A DNA stretch of 21,942 nucleotides, from positions 1-21,942 of the forward strand of contig CAJTUT010000020.1 in NCBI GenBank assembly GCA_910579455.1, read 5' to 3'. How positions within the stretch are numbered: the first letter of the stretch is position 1; each line of letters begins with the position of its first letter. Source of the DNA: an uncultured Bacilli bacterium (GTDB taxonomy: Bacteria > Bacillota_I > Bacilli_A > RF39 > UBA660). Shown piece by piece: positions 1 through 6,348 of the stretch. A program made the position numbers and the translations under genes. The notes under the pieces were generated by a model that was not told the DNA's origin, searched no databases, and worked only from the letters and a program-made list of their open reading frames with translations.

Positions 1-47
1 AAATCTTTTTGGCATGGGTTCTTTTCCAATTTTAATTTTTGAAAGAA

Positions 48-111
48 AACTATTGACTTTTAATAGTTAGCCTTTCTACATACATTTACAGTATTTTTGT
101 ATGTAGAAGGG
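48..111. repeat. Two adjacent inverted repeats after the RhuM gene
   Basis: Hairpin one pairs 48-54 (AACTATT) with 62-68 (AATAGTT). Hairpin two pairs 71-83 with 99-111, a 13-bp stem with one G-T wobble and a 15-nt loop. Hairpin two lies right after the RhuM stop codon and could act as its terminator on the minus strand, but the sequence beyond it on that strand has no uridine run. The terminator role is therefore inferred. The stretch 1-47 shows nothing assignable; a minus-strand reading frame there runs off the window edge without a supported start. Confidence 0.45.
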
Positions 112-115
112 AACA

Positions 116-1126
116 TTATTCTTGTGAATCAATATTTTTAGTTTCTAATACTAATTCATCAAAATCAGATATATATTTTTGATCTTGTACTACACGATAT
201 TTTTCATATTCATCTAGTGCTAGTTTATCTGCTATTTCTCTTTTAATTTTACCATTATCTTTCAAAATGTTATATTCGTTTAAATTCAAAAACATTTCTA
301 ATTTTTCTTTCCATTCTTGCATGGAAATGATATGACCTAATTTAACCTGTCTTTCAGCAAAATCTAAATACATAGACACTAAATTATTAAGTTCTTTTAT
401 TTCTTCTTCTGATAAATAGTTTTTAGCAATAACTACATCTGTTTCAAGTATTTTACCATCAGGCGCATTCTTCCAAGTTTGAAGTCCCATATAATCTTTT
501 TTTGAATCAACTCTATTATATATAATCTCTGGTGCTGTCATTCCTGTGATAGCGAAGTGTAATTTATTTTGCACATTTTTATAGAACTCTTTTGTTGTTT
601 CACTATTTTTGTCATAATCATAACTGCATTCTTTATAAATATCGGTAATCTTTTGATAAAATCTTCTTTCACTAGCTCTAATTTCCTTAATCTTAACTAA
701 TAATTCATCAAAATAATCCTTACCAAATTTTGGACCATTTTTTAATAACTCAGTATTTAAAACAAAACCTTTTTTTATATATTCTTTTAAAGTATTTGTA
801 GCCCATATTCTAAAATCAGTAGCTTCTTTTGAATTAACACGATAACCAACAGCTATAATTGCATCCAAACTATAGAAGGAAGTGTTATAATTCTTACCAT
901 CCGAGGCAGTTACTCTAATTTTTTGAGTAACTGAATCTTTATTTAATTCACCACTTTTAAAAATGTTTTGTAAGTGATAAGTAATATTATTTTCCACCAC
1001 ATTAAAAAGCTCTCCCATAGTCTTTTGTGTTAACCAAAAATCTTCATTATCATAAAGTACCTCAATAGATTTATTTGTATTTTCACTTTGATATAAAATT
1101 AAATCTTTTAGTTTGTCTATTTGCAT
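116..1126 (-). CDS. RhuM-family (virulence RhuM) protein
   Basis: A 336-residue cytoplasmic protein. The first 130 residues have the layout of the RhuM/virulence-protein family: an EVLYDNEDFWLTQ-like opening, a winged-helix-like segment with MGELFNVVENNITYHLQNIF, then the FYSLDAIIAVGYRVNS and FRIWATNTLKEYI motifs. The C-terminal half is mostly charged helices. RhuM proteins are widespread in gut bacteria, often beside mobile or restriction-modification genes, but their molecular function is not established. A GGAGG ribosome site lies about 10 nt before the ATG. The neighbour 44 bp upstream (DUF5680) reads the same way. Length matches full-length family members, so it appears intact. Family assignment is from recognised motifs; any regulatory or virulence role is unproven. 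Confidence 0.85.
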   Translation of the reverse strand: MQIDKLKDLILYQSENTNKSIEVLYDNEDFWLTQKTMGELFNVVENNITYHLQNIFKSGELNKDSVTQKIRVTASDGKNYNTSFYSLDAIIAVGYRVNSKEATDFRIWATNTLKEYIKKGFVLNTELLKNGPKFGKDYFDELLVKIKEIRASERRFYQKITDIYKECSYDYDKNSETTKEFYKNVQNKLHFAITGMTAPEIIYNRVDSKKDYMGLQTWKNAPDGKILETDVVIAKNYLSEEEIKELNNLVSMYLDFAERQVKLGHIISMQEWKEKLEMFLNLNEYNILKDNGKIKREIADKLALDEYEKYRVVQDQKYISDFDELVLETKNIDSQE

Positions 1127-1170
1127 TTACAAAAATCCTCCTTCCTTTTGTTATATTTCAATCAAATATT

Positions 1171-1638
1171 TTACCTCTTTATTATTCCACCATGGCATTT
1201 TAAACAATAAATTTTTACATCATTTTTATAAATAGTTTCTTCACCTTCAAAATAATCAATATCTCCTAAAACATTAAATGTATATTTATATTCTCCATTG
1301 ATATATTCTTTGGGACCTCTTACAGGAATTATATCATCCTTTCCAACTTGCATAAGTGCAGGTCTAAGTGCTTTGTCCATTGCTTCTTCACTTAATGATT
1401 CATCCAAAGTAACCCCATAATAGTTCATACCCCAAATTGGAGTAGTATCATCTAAATAAACAACTTCTTCTCCCATAAATTTTGTACCACCAAAATAGGT
1501 ATCATGATAAGTCATGTTCTCAGAACTATATTCATAGTCATGTGATCCCATTATTGTAGATACACTCTTTTTTACGTTTTCATTTGCATAAGTTTGCTTT
1601 TTAGCTTCAATTAAAAACTTTATTAAATCTTGATTCAT
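1171..1638 (-). CDS. DUF5680 domain protein
   Basis: A 155-residue protein opening with FLIEAKKQTYAN, followed by a Gly/Tyr/Glu-rich stretch (MTYHDTYFGGTKFMGEEVVY) and WGMNYYG. This pattern is typical of DUF5680, a domain found alone or at the C-terminus of XRE-type regulators in Bacillota. Here the helix-turn-helix part is absent and the protein is the domain only. A Cys-x-x-Cys pair (CLKC) near the C-terminus followed by HGG could bind a metal, though a single pair is weak evidence. A strong GGAGG lies 6 nt before the ATG. Function is unknown; the family call rests on the N-terminal motif. Confidence 0.65.
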   Translation of the reverse strand: MNQDLIKFLIEAKKQTYANENVKKSVSTIMGSHDYEYSSENMTYHDTYFGGTKFMGEEVVYLDDTTPIWGMNYYGVTLDESLSEEAMDKALRPALMQVGKDDIIPVRGPKEYINGEYKYTFNVLGDIDYFEGEETIYKNDVKIYCLKCHGGIIKR

Positions 1639-1670
1639 AATTTTCCTCCATTCTTAATAAATCTTACAAT

Positions 1671-2504
1671 TTATGAGTTTTGCATTTCTTTCTTGTTTTT
1701 TACCAGCTCTTCATGATAAAAATAATTAATGTAATTTATGCCATTTTTATCACAATAACCATTGATTTCATTTGCTAAATTGTCCCAATATTTTTTATCA
1801 TTTTTTAGATAAATAGCAATATAATTATCGTAATACTTAGGATATTTTTCTTTAATGTAATTCATTATATAAGTTTTATATTGTCCTCTCAAATTAAGAT
1901 TTTCAAACCAATATTCATCAATATAATTTTTAGATTCTTCTATTATTTCTTTCCATTCAGTAATAAAGGGAAATATAGGTGACATAAATAAAACAGTTTT
2001 AATACCATTATCATGCAATTCTTTTAAAGTATTTAACCTTTCTCTTATTGTACTTGCATTATCCATATCTTTTCTAAAATTTTCATCAAGTGTATTAATT
2101 GACATGCTTACGGTTAAATTTCTAATTTGTTTTAATAAATCGATATCTCTTAGTATTAGCTTTGATTTTGTAGAAATAGACAAATAACAATCTGAATCAA
2201 CTAACTGTTCTAAAATATTTCTAGTCAATCTATATTTTTCTTCTAATGGATTATAACAATCTGTTACAGAAGATAGAAATACAGTTTTTTTACTTATTTT
2301 ATTTAAAGTAATTTTCTTTTCACTTTTTTTAATATCTACAAAAGTTCCCCAATCTTCTATATGTCCAGTAAATCTTTTCATGAATGATGCATAACAATAT
2401 TTGCAACCATGTGGACATCCAACATAGGGATTGATAACATAATCACTTGCTGGAAGATTTGACTTTGTTAAATATTCTTTAATTTGTATTTCTTTTATAA
2501 CCAT
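1671..2504 (-). CDS. SPL-family radical SAM protein
   Basis: A 277-residue radical SAM enzyme. CPHGCKYCYA near residue 30 gives the CxxxCxxC [4Fe-4S] ligand motif that binds S-adenosylmethionine. The preceding NPYVGC and the later FLSSVTDCYNPLEEKY, LSISTKS and VSMSINT strings are hallmarks of the spore-photoproduct-lyase-like (Rv2578c-type) subfamily. Most members have no proven substrate, so DNA photoproduct repair should not be assumed. The reading frame extends upstream, but the ATG at 2504 is preferred. AGAGGTG ends 5 nt before it, whereas the upstream TTG and ATG codons overlap this ribosome site. An extended -10 box sits about 25 bp upstream, so it may have its own promoter. Confidence 0.82.
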   Translation of the reverse strand: MVIKEIQIKEYLTKSNLPASDYVINPYVGCPHGCKYCYASFMKRFTGHIEDWGTFVDIKKSEKKITLNKISKKTVFLSSVTDCYNPLEEKYRLTRNILEQLVDSDCYLSISTKSKLILRDIDLLKQIRNLTVSMSINTLDENFRKDMDNASTIRERLNTLKELHDNGIKTVLFMSPIFPFITEWKEIIEESKNYIDEYWFENLNLRGQYKTYIMNYIKEKYPKYYDNYIAIYLKNDKKYWDNLANEINGYCDKNGINYINYFYHEELVKNKKEMQNS

Positions 2505-2527
2505 AAAACACCTCATCAAGCAATTTA

Positions 2528-2536
2528 ATTATATCA
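2528..2536 (-). promoter_or_regulatory. Extended -10 promoter for the radical SAM gene
   Basis: On the minus strand TGATATAAT is a perfect TGn-TATAAT extended -10 element. A start site about 7 nt downstream would leave a short leader containing only the ribosome site. No good -35 box is visible at 17 bp, consistent with extended -10 promoters. Predicted from sequence only. Confidence 0.4.
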
Positions 2537-2562
2537 TTTTTCCTACTAATTTAATATAGGTA

Positions 2563-3342
2563 TTACCACATTTCATGCTCAATATCTTCCTCAACATCTT
2601 TAAACCAACCTAATTCTTCATCCCATTCAAGTTCATTATTTTTTAGTCTAGCTATATTATTTAAAATGGAATTCTTTAAATATCCAAACTTATTTTCTAT
2701 TTTTTCGTCATTCTCATCAATAAAATAACGATCTAGTACTCTTGGTATAATATAGTGCAAAATCATCAACAAATCCTTTGTTTCGTACTCATTTAATAGG
2801 TTTTCAAATAACTTGTCATAATTATAAATATCAGTATCATCTTTTGTAATATATTTTCTATCTATTAAATCAATAGTTAGAAAATTATGATTATCTTCAA
2901 AAATTTTATTTTTGGTTTTATCTATTTTATCTGTTTGTTCTTTAATACTTTGTTTATTAGTATTTAGTTGTATATCATTTTCAATATATTGAAAATCAAG
3001 GTATTGGTTTTCGGTATCTTGCTTTTGTATATCTGGTTCTATTTGTGGTTCTTCATAGATATTATAAATATATTCGATTTTCTTACTTTCCGTTTGATTA
3101 GGATATAACTTAGTTATAGATAGATAATGATTTTCTTTTAATTCATTTAGAGTATTTCTAATTGATGTTTTACTTTCTTTAGAATTAGCAACAAGTCCTG
3201 CAAGTGAATAGTCCCAATCATCTGGCAAAGATAACATATAAGAAAGAAGTCCTTTAGCTTTTAAACTTAGATTTTTATTTTGTAGATGGTGATTACTCAT
3301 AATTGTAAAATTCTTAGTTTTTTCAACTTTAAATACAGCCAT
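2563..3342 (-). CDS. Helix-turn-helix replication-initiator-like protein
   Basis: A 259-residue protein. Residues about 1-85 carry the winged-helix domain typical of plasmid, phage and ICE replication or replisome-organiser proteins (NLSLKAKGLLSYMLSLPDDWDYSLAGL, then SKTSIRNTLNELKENHYL). A polar, low-complexity linker with several Gln/Asn/Lys runs follows. The C-terminal 80 residues (FGYLKNSILNNIARL and WFKDVEED) resemble the end domain found in such initiators (DUF6017-like, less certain). The start is set at the ATG at 3342 because AAAGGG lies 8 nt upstream; the GTG three codons earlier overlaps the ribosome site. A replication or element-maintenance role is inferred from the family. No relaxase, integrase or recombinase is visible beside it. 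Confidence 0.65.
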   Translation of the reverse strand: MAVFKVEKTKNFTIMSNHHLQNKNLSLKAKGLLSYMLSLPDDWDYSLAGLVANSKESKTSIRNTLNELKENHYLSITKLYPNQTESKKIEYIYNIYEEPQIEPDIQKQDTENQYLDFQYIENDIQLNTNKQSIKEQTDKIDKTKNKIFEDNHNFLTIDLIDRKYITKDDTDIYNYDKLFENLLNEYETKDLLMILHYIIPRVLDRYFIDENDEKIENKFGYLKNSILNNIARLKNNELEWDEELGWFKDVEEDIEHEMW

Positions 3343-3374
3343 TATAATCACCCTTTCTTTTATTTTTAAACATG

Positions 3375-3400
3375 AAAAAAATCCTAATTTCTTAGGACTT
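3375..3400 (-). terminator. Rho-independent terminator of the zinc-ribbon gene
   Basis: On the minus strand TCCTAA-GAAA-TTAGGA forms a stable stem-tetraloop extended by G-U and A-U pairs, followed directly by seven uridines. It overlaps the last codons of the upstream gene (stop at 3392-3394) and separates it from the helix-turn-helix gene. Confidence 0.8.
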
Positions 3401-4012
3401 TAAATCAAAGATATTACTCTCAAATATTTCTTTAAATGGTTTTATAAAATGCCTCCAATTGTCAGGCACTTTATCATTACCACTTTTTACATAATCAACT
3501 CCATTGTAATAGGTACATTTTAATATCCAATAGTATTTGTCATAATCATAACTTTTACCATAATGACCATTCCAAATATTAGGCTTGTAGTTCTTAAAAC
3601 TAGAAAGAATTTTATTTTTGTTATCAATTGTAAGAAATTCATTATTTTTAATAGATATCCAATTGATTCTCAAAGAATATTTTGGATTTTCTTTATCACT
3701 AAAATCAAGAATATATCTATAATAGTTATTGTTCATACAAATGATAAAGTTAATGCTTGATATATCAACTGTGTACATAACTTTTCTAGACTGAAAAGTA
3801 TTCTTGCATGTCTTACAATAACGATTAGGTAAATGGCTCATTAATTTTTCACCATCAAAATCATACTTTTCAAACCTCTTACGATAAGATTCATTTAATC
3901 CAATATCCTCTTGGTTAATATAATTCTTTTTCGTTTTCTTTTCCCCTAAATAACCATAGGCAATATTAAATGTATTTTGACTATTACAAAACGGACAATT
4001 AGCTTTTCCCAT
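3392..4012 (-). CDS. Orphan zinc-ribbon protein
   Basis: A 206-residue protein I do not recognise. It starts with CPFC about six residues in and has a second pair, CKTC, near residue 67. These four cysteines form a probable zinc ribbon. The rest is rich in Tyr, Trp, Asn and Lys, with no signal peptide or membrane helix, so it is likely cytosolic. A strong GGAGG precedes the ATG by 6 nt, and a clean terminator overlaps the stop codon, so it is probably a separate transcription unit. It abuts, on the opposite strand, a decayed ABC permease remnant, suggesting the accessory block was joined to older chromosome here. Nucleic-acid or protein binding through the ribbon is only a guess. Confidence 0.6.
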   Translation of the reverse strand: MGKANCPFCNSQNTFNIAYGYLGEKKTKKNYINQEDIGLNESYRKRFEKYDFDGEKLMSHLPNRYCKTCKNTFQSRKVMYTVDISSINFIICMNNNYYRYILDFSDKENPKYSLRINWISIKNNEFLTIDNKNKILSSFKNYKPNIWNGHYGKSYDYDKYYWILKCTYYNGVDYVKSGNDKVPDNWRHFIKPFKEIFESNIFDLKS

Positions 4013-4084
4013 CTAATTCCTCCAATACTTGCAAGTTCTTAAACAAAAAAGCCTTTATTTATAAGTTCTCCCTATATGTCTTAG

Positions 4085-4270
4085 ATCGGAGTAATTATGG
4101 GAGAACTTTTAGTCTCTAAAAGTGGATTAGGCTATTTGATAATGTATGGATCACAAGTGTTTAATATAGATCTTGTTATTACTAGTGTTGTTATCTTGGG
4201 AATTATTTCATATCTAATGTATTTTATCATTGAAAAATTAGAAGTATTTATTCAAAATAAAAGAAGCTAA
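4085..4270 (+). pseudogene. ABC transporter permease remnant, C-terminal end only
   Basis: The only plus-strand coding trace. From 4085 the frame reads IGVIMGELLVSKSGLGYLI, then MYGSQVFNIDLVITSVVIL and a final helix ending at TAA 4268-4270, about 61 residues. This matches the C-terminus of SsuC/ThiX-type (nitrate/sulfonate/thiamine-precursor) ABC permeases, including the last two membrane helices. The codon just before it, 4082-4084, is TAG where these proteins usually carry Trp, and further upstream the frame meets TAA at 4040. About 190 N-terminal residues are missing, and no ATPase or binding-protein gene is near. An intrinsic terminator still follows. It is a truncated, broken gene; the substrate cannot be told. 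Confidence 0.75.
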
Positions 4271-4286
4271 TGTGTAAAATTAAAAT

Positions 4287-4320
4287 AAGAGCATTATTTA
4301 AAATTGCTCTTTTTCTTTTG
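4287..4320 (+). terminator. Terminator after the ABC permease remnant
   Basis: Stem AAGAGCA (4287-4293) pairs with TGCTCTT (4305-4311) around an 11-nt loop, followed by a T-rich tract on the plus strand. The same stem with a T-rich flank on the other side can also stop minus-strand transcription from the Sel1 gene, whose stop codon lies in the loop. Confidence 0.7.
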
Positions 4321-4887
4321 ACTTCTTGAATCATATAAATCTACAGCTCTTTTTAATCCGTTTTCTCTGGCAATATTTAGGTAATAATCTGCCAACTCAT
4401 AATTAACATCTGTACCATTGCCATTAAAATAAAAGTTAGCACCTAAATCATATATTGCAGCAATATGGCCCTTGTTGGCACATTCTTTAATAATTTCAAA
4501 TGCTTTACTATAATCCTTTTCCACTTCACCAATTCCGAAATAATAATATGCACCTGTTACAAATTTAGCATAAACCCTTTCTGTTTCAGAAGTATTAGGG
4601 TTATTAATTAATTCAGTAATTTTAAGATAAGCATCAGTTAGAAGTTTTTCCCCTTTATATTTATCAACTTCCAATACTTCTCCCAAACCCAACTCATAAG
4701 ATATTCCTAAAGAGTATGTGCATAACGGATAATCTATATCAAATCCTTTTTGGTAATAATATAAAGCCTTATTATAATCTTGTTCTGCACCATTTTCTTC
4801 TAAATCGTAACTTCTACCTAATAAATAATAAGCAAATCCTGTATTTTGATGTTTAAGTCTTTCTAAATCAAATTTAATTATATTCAT
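4294..4887 (-). CDS. Sel1-like repeat protein
   Basis: A 197-residue all-helical protein made of Sel1/TPR-like repeats. The consensus pattern (Tyr-x-Leu-Gly...Tyr-x-x-Ala-x-x-Tyr-Tyr-x-Lys-Gly/Ala) recurs about four times: FAYYLLGRSYDL, CTYSLGISYELG, KFVTGAYYYFGIG and AIYDLGANFYFNG, each followed by a DYxKA-like second helix. Such solenoids are scaffolds for protein-protein interaction. No signal peptide is visible, so it should be cytoplasmic, unlike many secreted Sel1 proteins. GGAGG lies 8 nt before the ATG. It is wedged between two pseudogenes, and its partner cannot be deduced from context. Confidence 0.85.
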   Translation of the reverse strand: MNIIKFDLERLKHQNTGFAYYLLGRSYDLEENGAEQDYNKALYYYQKGFDIDYPLCTYSLGISYELGLGEVLEVDKYKGEKLLTDAYLKITELINNPNTSETERVYAKFVTGAYYYFGIGEVEKDYSKAFEIIKECANKGHIAAIYDLGANFYFNGNGTDVNYELADYYLNIARENGLKRAVDLYDSRSQKKKSNFK

Positions 4888-4943
4888 AAAATCAACCTCC
4901 TAAAAACTACCAATTCCTTTAAAAAAATTTTATAATGATTATT

Positions 4944-5512
4944 TTATTCATTCTCACAACAATTCTTCACTCCTGGAATCTCTATATCCATTATATAAGG
5001 ACAATGATCAGAACCCAATTGCCCTTTTAAATACTTTACATCTTTGATCCCCTTTTCCAAACTCTGTGATGTAAATATATAATCAATTCTCCACCCCATA
5101 TTTCTCTCTCTGGCATGAAATCCATTGGTCCACATGGAATAGATATTATCATCATGAACCAAACATCTAAAACTATCAACAAAACCGAGGGGAATATAAA
5201 TATTAATCAAAATAAATTTATCATATTCTAGCAAGATAAATCTTCCTTCTTTATCAAATCTATCTAATCCTATTTGATATTGAACATTTAATGGCTTTTC
5301 CCTAGTAAATATCATTACTCCGCTATAACCTTTTTTATTTGCAAAATTATAATAACAAAAATATTCATATTCATTTAAAATTTTATCATTCATCTTTATT
5401 TCTTGTAAACAAATAATATCAGGATTGGTATTTTTTATCAACCCCCTTGAAACTGTTAGTTTTTTAGTGCTTCGATAACCATTTATATTCCAAGTTATAA
5501 TTCAAATTTCAA
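4944..5512 (-). pseudogene. xth: Exonuclease III (AP endonuclease) pseudogene
   Basis: Remnant of an exonuclease III / AP endonuclease, the base-excision-repair nuclease of the EEP superfamily. The order of motifs is right: ITWNINGYRSTKK (5' end near 5498), NPDIICLQEIKM, YSGVMIFTREKP, RFILLEYDKFILINIYIPLG, then MGWRIDYIFTSQSL and LGSDHCPYIMDIE. Two lesions are visible. After INIYIPLG the frame jumps to FVDSFRCL, losing roughly 80 residues that include the GDLNVAH catalytic segment. At the 5' end the presumed start (TTG at 5512, after AAGGTG) is out of frame by an apparent 5-nt insertion before ITWN, with an in-frame TGA. The longest surviving frame starts at an internal TTG at 5441 and cannot make an active enzyme. 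IS200 sits just upstream. Confidence 0.85.
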
Positions 5513-5551
5513 TCACCTTCTAAGAATATTATACATATATATCAGCAAATA

Positions 5552-5580
5552 AAAAGCCACTAGTTCAACTAGTGGCTTTT
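5552..5580. terminator. IS200 right-end hairpin / bidirectional terminator
   Basis: A perfect palindrome with a 12-bp stem (AAAAGCCACTAG with CTAGTGGCTTTT) and 5-nt loop. It is A-rich on one side and T-rich on the other, so it can terminate transcription in both directions. Its subterminal place also fits the structure recognised by IS200-type transposases. Confidence 0.65.
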
Positions 5581-5609
5581 GACTTCGGCCTTATAGGCCT
5601 ATTACTGGC

Positions 5610-5632
5610 AGCTCCCAACATGGGAGCTTTTT
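5610..5632 (+). terminator. Hairpin with T-run inside IS200 right end
   Basis: AGCTCCC (5610-5616) pairs with GGGAGCT (5622-5628) and is followed by a T-run on the plus strand. It faces transcription entering from outside the element and could protect the transposase gene from antisense readthrough. A small GGCCT-TAT-AGGCC hairpin lies next to it at 5587-5599. Confidence 0.55.
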
Positions 5633-5660
5633 GATTTGCCAATCTCCTTTGTCACTCTAA

Positions 5661-6140
5661 CTAACCCTTAAAAGGGTCTTCATATTCCTTAACACTCCTA
5701 CTATCTTGTATTCTATCTTCTGTTTCTTGCTCTCGTATATATTTCTTTATTGTATTTTTATTTAGTCCCACTGTACTTGCATAGTATCCTCGTGCCCAAA
5801 ATGTTCTTTGTCCGTATTTATACTTTAGATTGGCATGATTCTCAAATATCATTAAGGCACTTTTACCTTTCAAGTATCCCATAAATTGTGATACACTTAG
5901 CTTAGGTGGTATTTTTACTAGCATATGTATATGATCAATGCATGCATGTGCTTCTATTATCTCCACCTCTTTATATTCACATAATCGTCTTAGGTATATC
6001 CCAATGTCCCTTCTTAATTTTCCATATATTGCTTTTCTCCTAAATTTTGGGATAAAAACTATATGGTACAAACAATTGTATTTAGTATAGGACAATTGGC
6101 TCTCGTCTATGTCTCTAGGCTTCGTTTTCACTTTTAACAT
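5661..6140 (-). CDS. tnpA: IS200-type Y1 transposase
   Basis: A 159-residue HUH single-strand transposase. The opening YTKYNCLYHIVFIPKFRRKA is typical of IS200 TnpA. The His-x-His metal site is HIHMLVKIP near residue 88. The catalytic tyrosine is most likely the Tyr of KKYIREQE in the C-terminal helix. The enzyme nicks and rejoins single-stranded DNA at the hairpin ends by a 5'-phosphotyrosine intermediate (family knowledge). The start is the ATG at 6140, because GGAGGAG lies 7 nt upstream; the frame stays open further upstream without a ribosome site. Length equals functional relatives and no lesion is seen, so it is probably active. Translation is likely repressed by a long stem over the ribosome site. 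Confidence 0.93.
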   Translation of the reverse strand: MLKVKTKPRDIDESQLSYTKYNCLYHIVFIPKFRRKAIYGKLRRDIGIYLRRLCEYKEVEIIEAHACIDHIHMLVKIPPKLSVSQFMGYLKGKSALMIFENHANLKYKYGQRTFWARGYYASTVGLNKNTIKKYIREQETEDRIQDSRSVKEYEDPFKG

Positions 6141-6213
6141 ATAAATCTCCTCCTGTTTTTTTATATTTGATCGGCAAATCATTTATATTATAACAGAAGG
6201 AGATTTATATGTT
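6136..6213 (-). promoter_or_regulatory. Ribosome-site-sequestering stem in the tnpA leader
   Basis: In the minus-strand transcript, bases from 6213 to 6192 pair with 6157 to 6136 over 22 positions with only one G-U wobble, around a 34-nt loop. The 3' arm contains the GGAGGAG ribosome site and the ATG start of tnpA, so the folded leader should block translation. A comparable inhibitory leader is established for Salmonella IS200. Here the pairing is directly visible; the repression is inferred. Confidence 0.75.
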
Positions 6214-6242
6214 TCCTGGTGGGCGGAGCCCTTTACTATTCT

Positions 6243-6317
6243 CACCAGCTCAGCTGGTGGTTTTAAATGGAAAACTGATGTTTTCCATTTAAAAGTGGAG
6301 TTTTATTACTCCACTTT
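6243..6317. repeat. IS200 left-end hairpin cluster
   Basis: Three palindromes in a row. The first is CACCAGCT/AGCTGGTG (6243-6259). The second is a perfect 15-bp stem at 6261-6275 with 6280-6294 and a TGAT loop. The third is a 10-bp stem at 6292-6301 with 6308-6317. The last two share three bases and are mutually exclusive at their junction. They likely include the transposase recognition structure and insulate tnpA from transcription of the upstream surface-protein gene. Confidence 0.65.
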
Positions 6318-6348
6318 CATATTCAATAAATATAAATTACGGTTTAAA

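Larger units (their letters stand above)
5545..6325 (-). mobile_element. IS200-like insertion sequence (IS200/IS605 family)
   Basis: About 780 bp, the usual size of an IS200 element. It has a single transposase gene, no TnpB/accessory gene and no terminal inverted repeats. Instead it carries subterminal hairpins, as expected for elements moved as single-stranded DNA by a Y1 HUH transposase. The right end (low coordinates) holds hairpins at 5552-5580, 5587-5599 and 5610-5628. The left end holds hairpins at 6243-6259, 6261-6294 and 6292-6317. Exact cleavage points cannot be fixed without an empty-site comparison, so the limits given are approximate. It inserted between the xth pseudogene and the end of the large surface-protein gene. 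Confidence 0.8.

Noticed and set aside
1..47. Minus-strand frame running off the left edge (contains MPKRF)
   Set aside because: Too short, no ribosome site before its only ATG, and no identifiable family. It could be the 5' end of a gene lying outside the window but cannot be supported.
5661..6140. IS200 acting with a TnpB/RNA-guided nuclease
   Set aside because: No TnpB-like frame or guide-RNA-like sequence lies next to this transposase; the element is of the tnpA-only type.
6209..6292. Possible 27-codon plus-strand ORF with GGAG ribosome site in the IS200 left end
   Set aside because: The ribosome-site-like sequence is explained as the inverted copy that sequesters the tnpA start; the peptide crosses the hairpins and looks non-coding.
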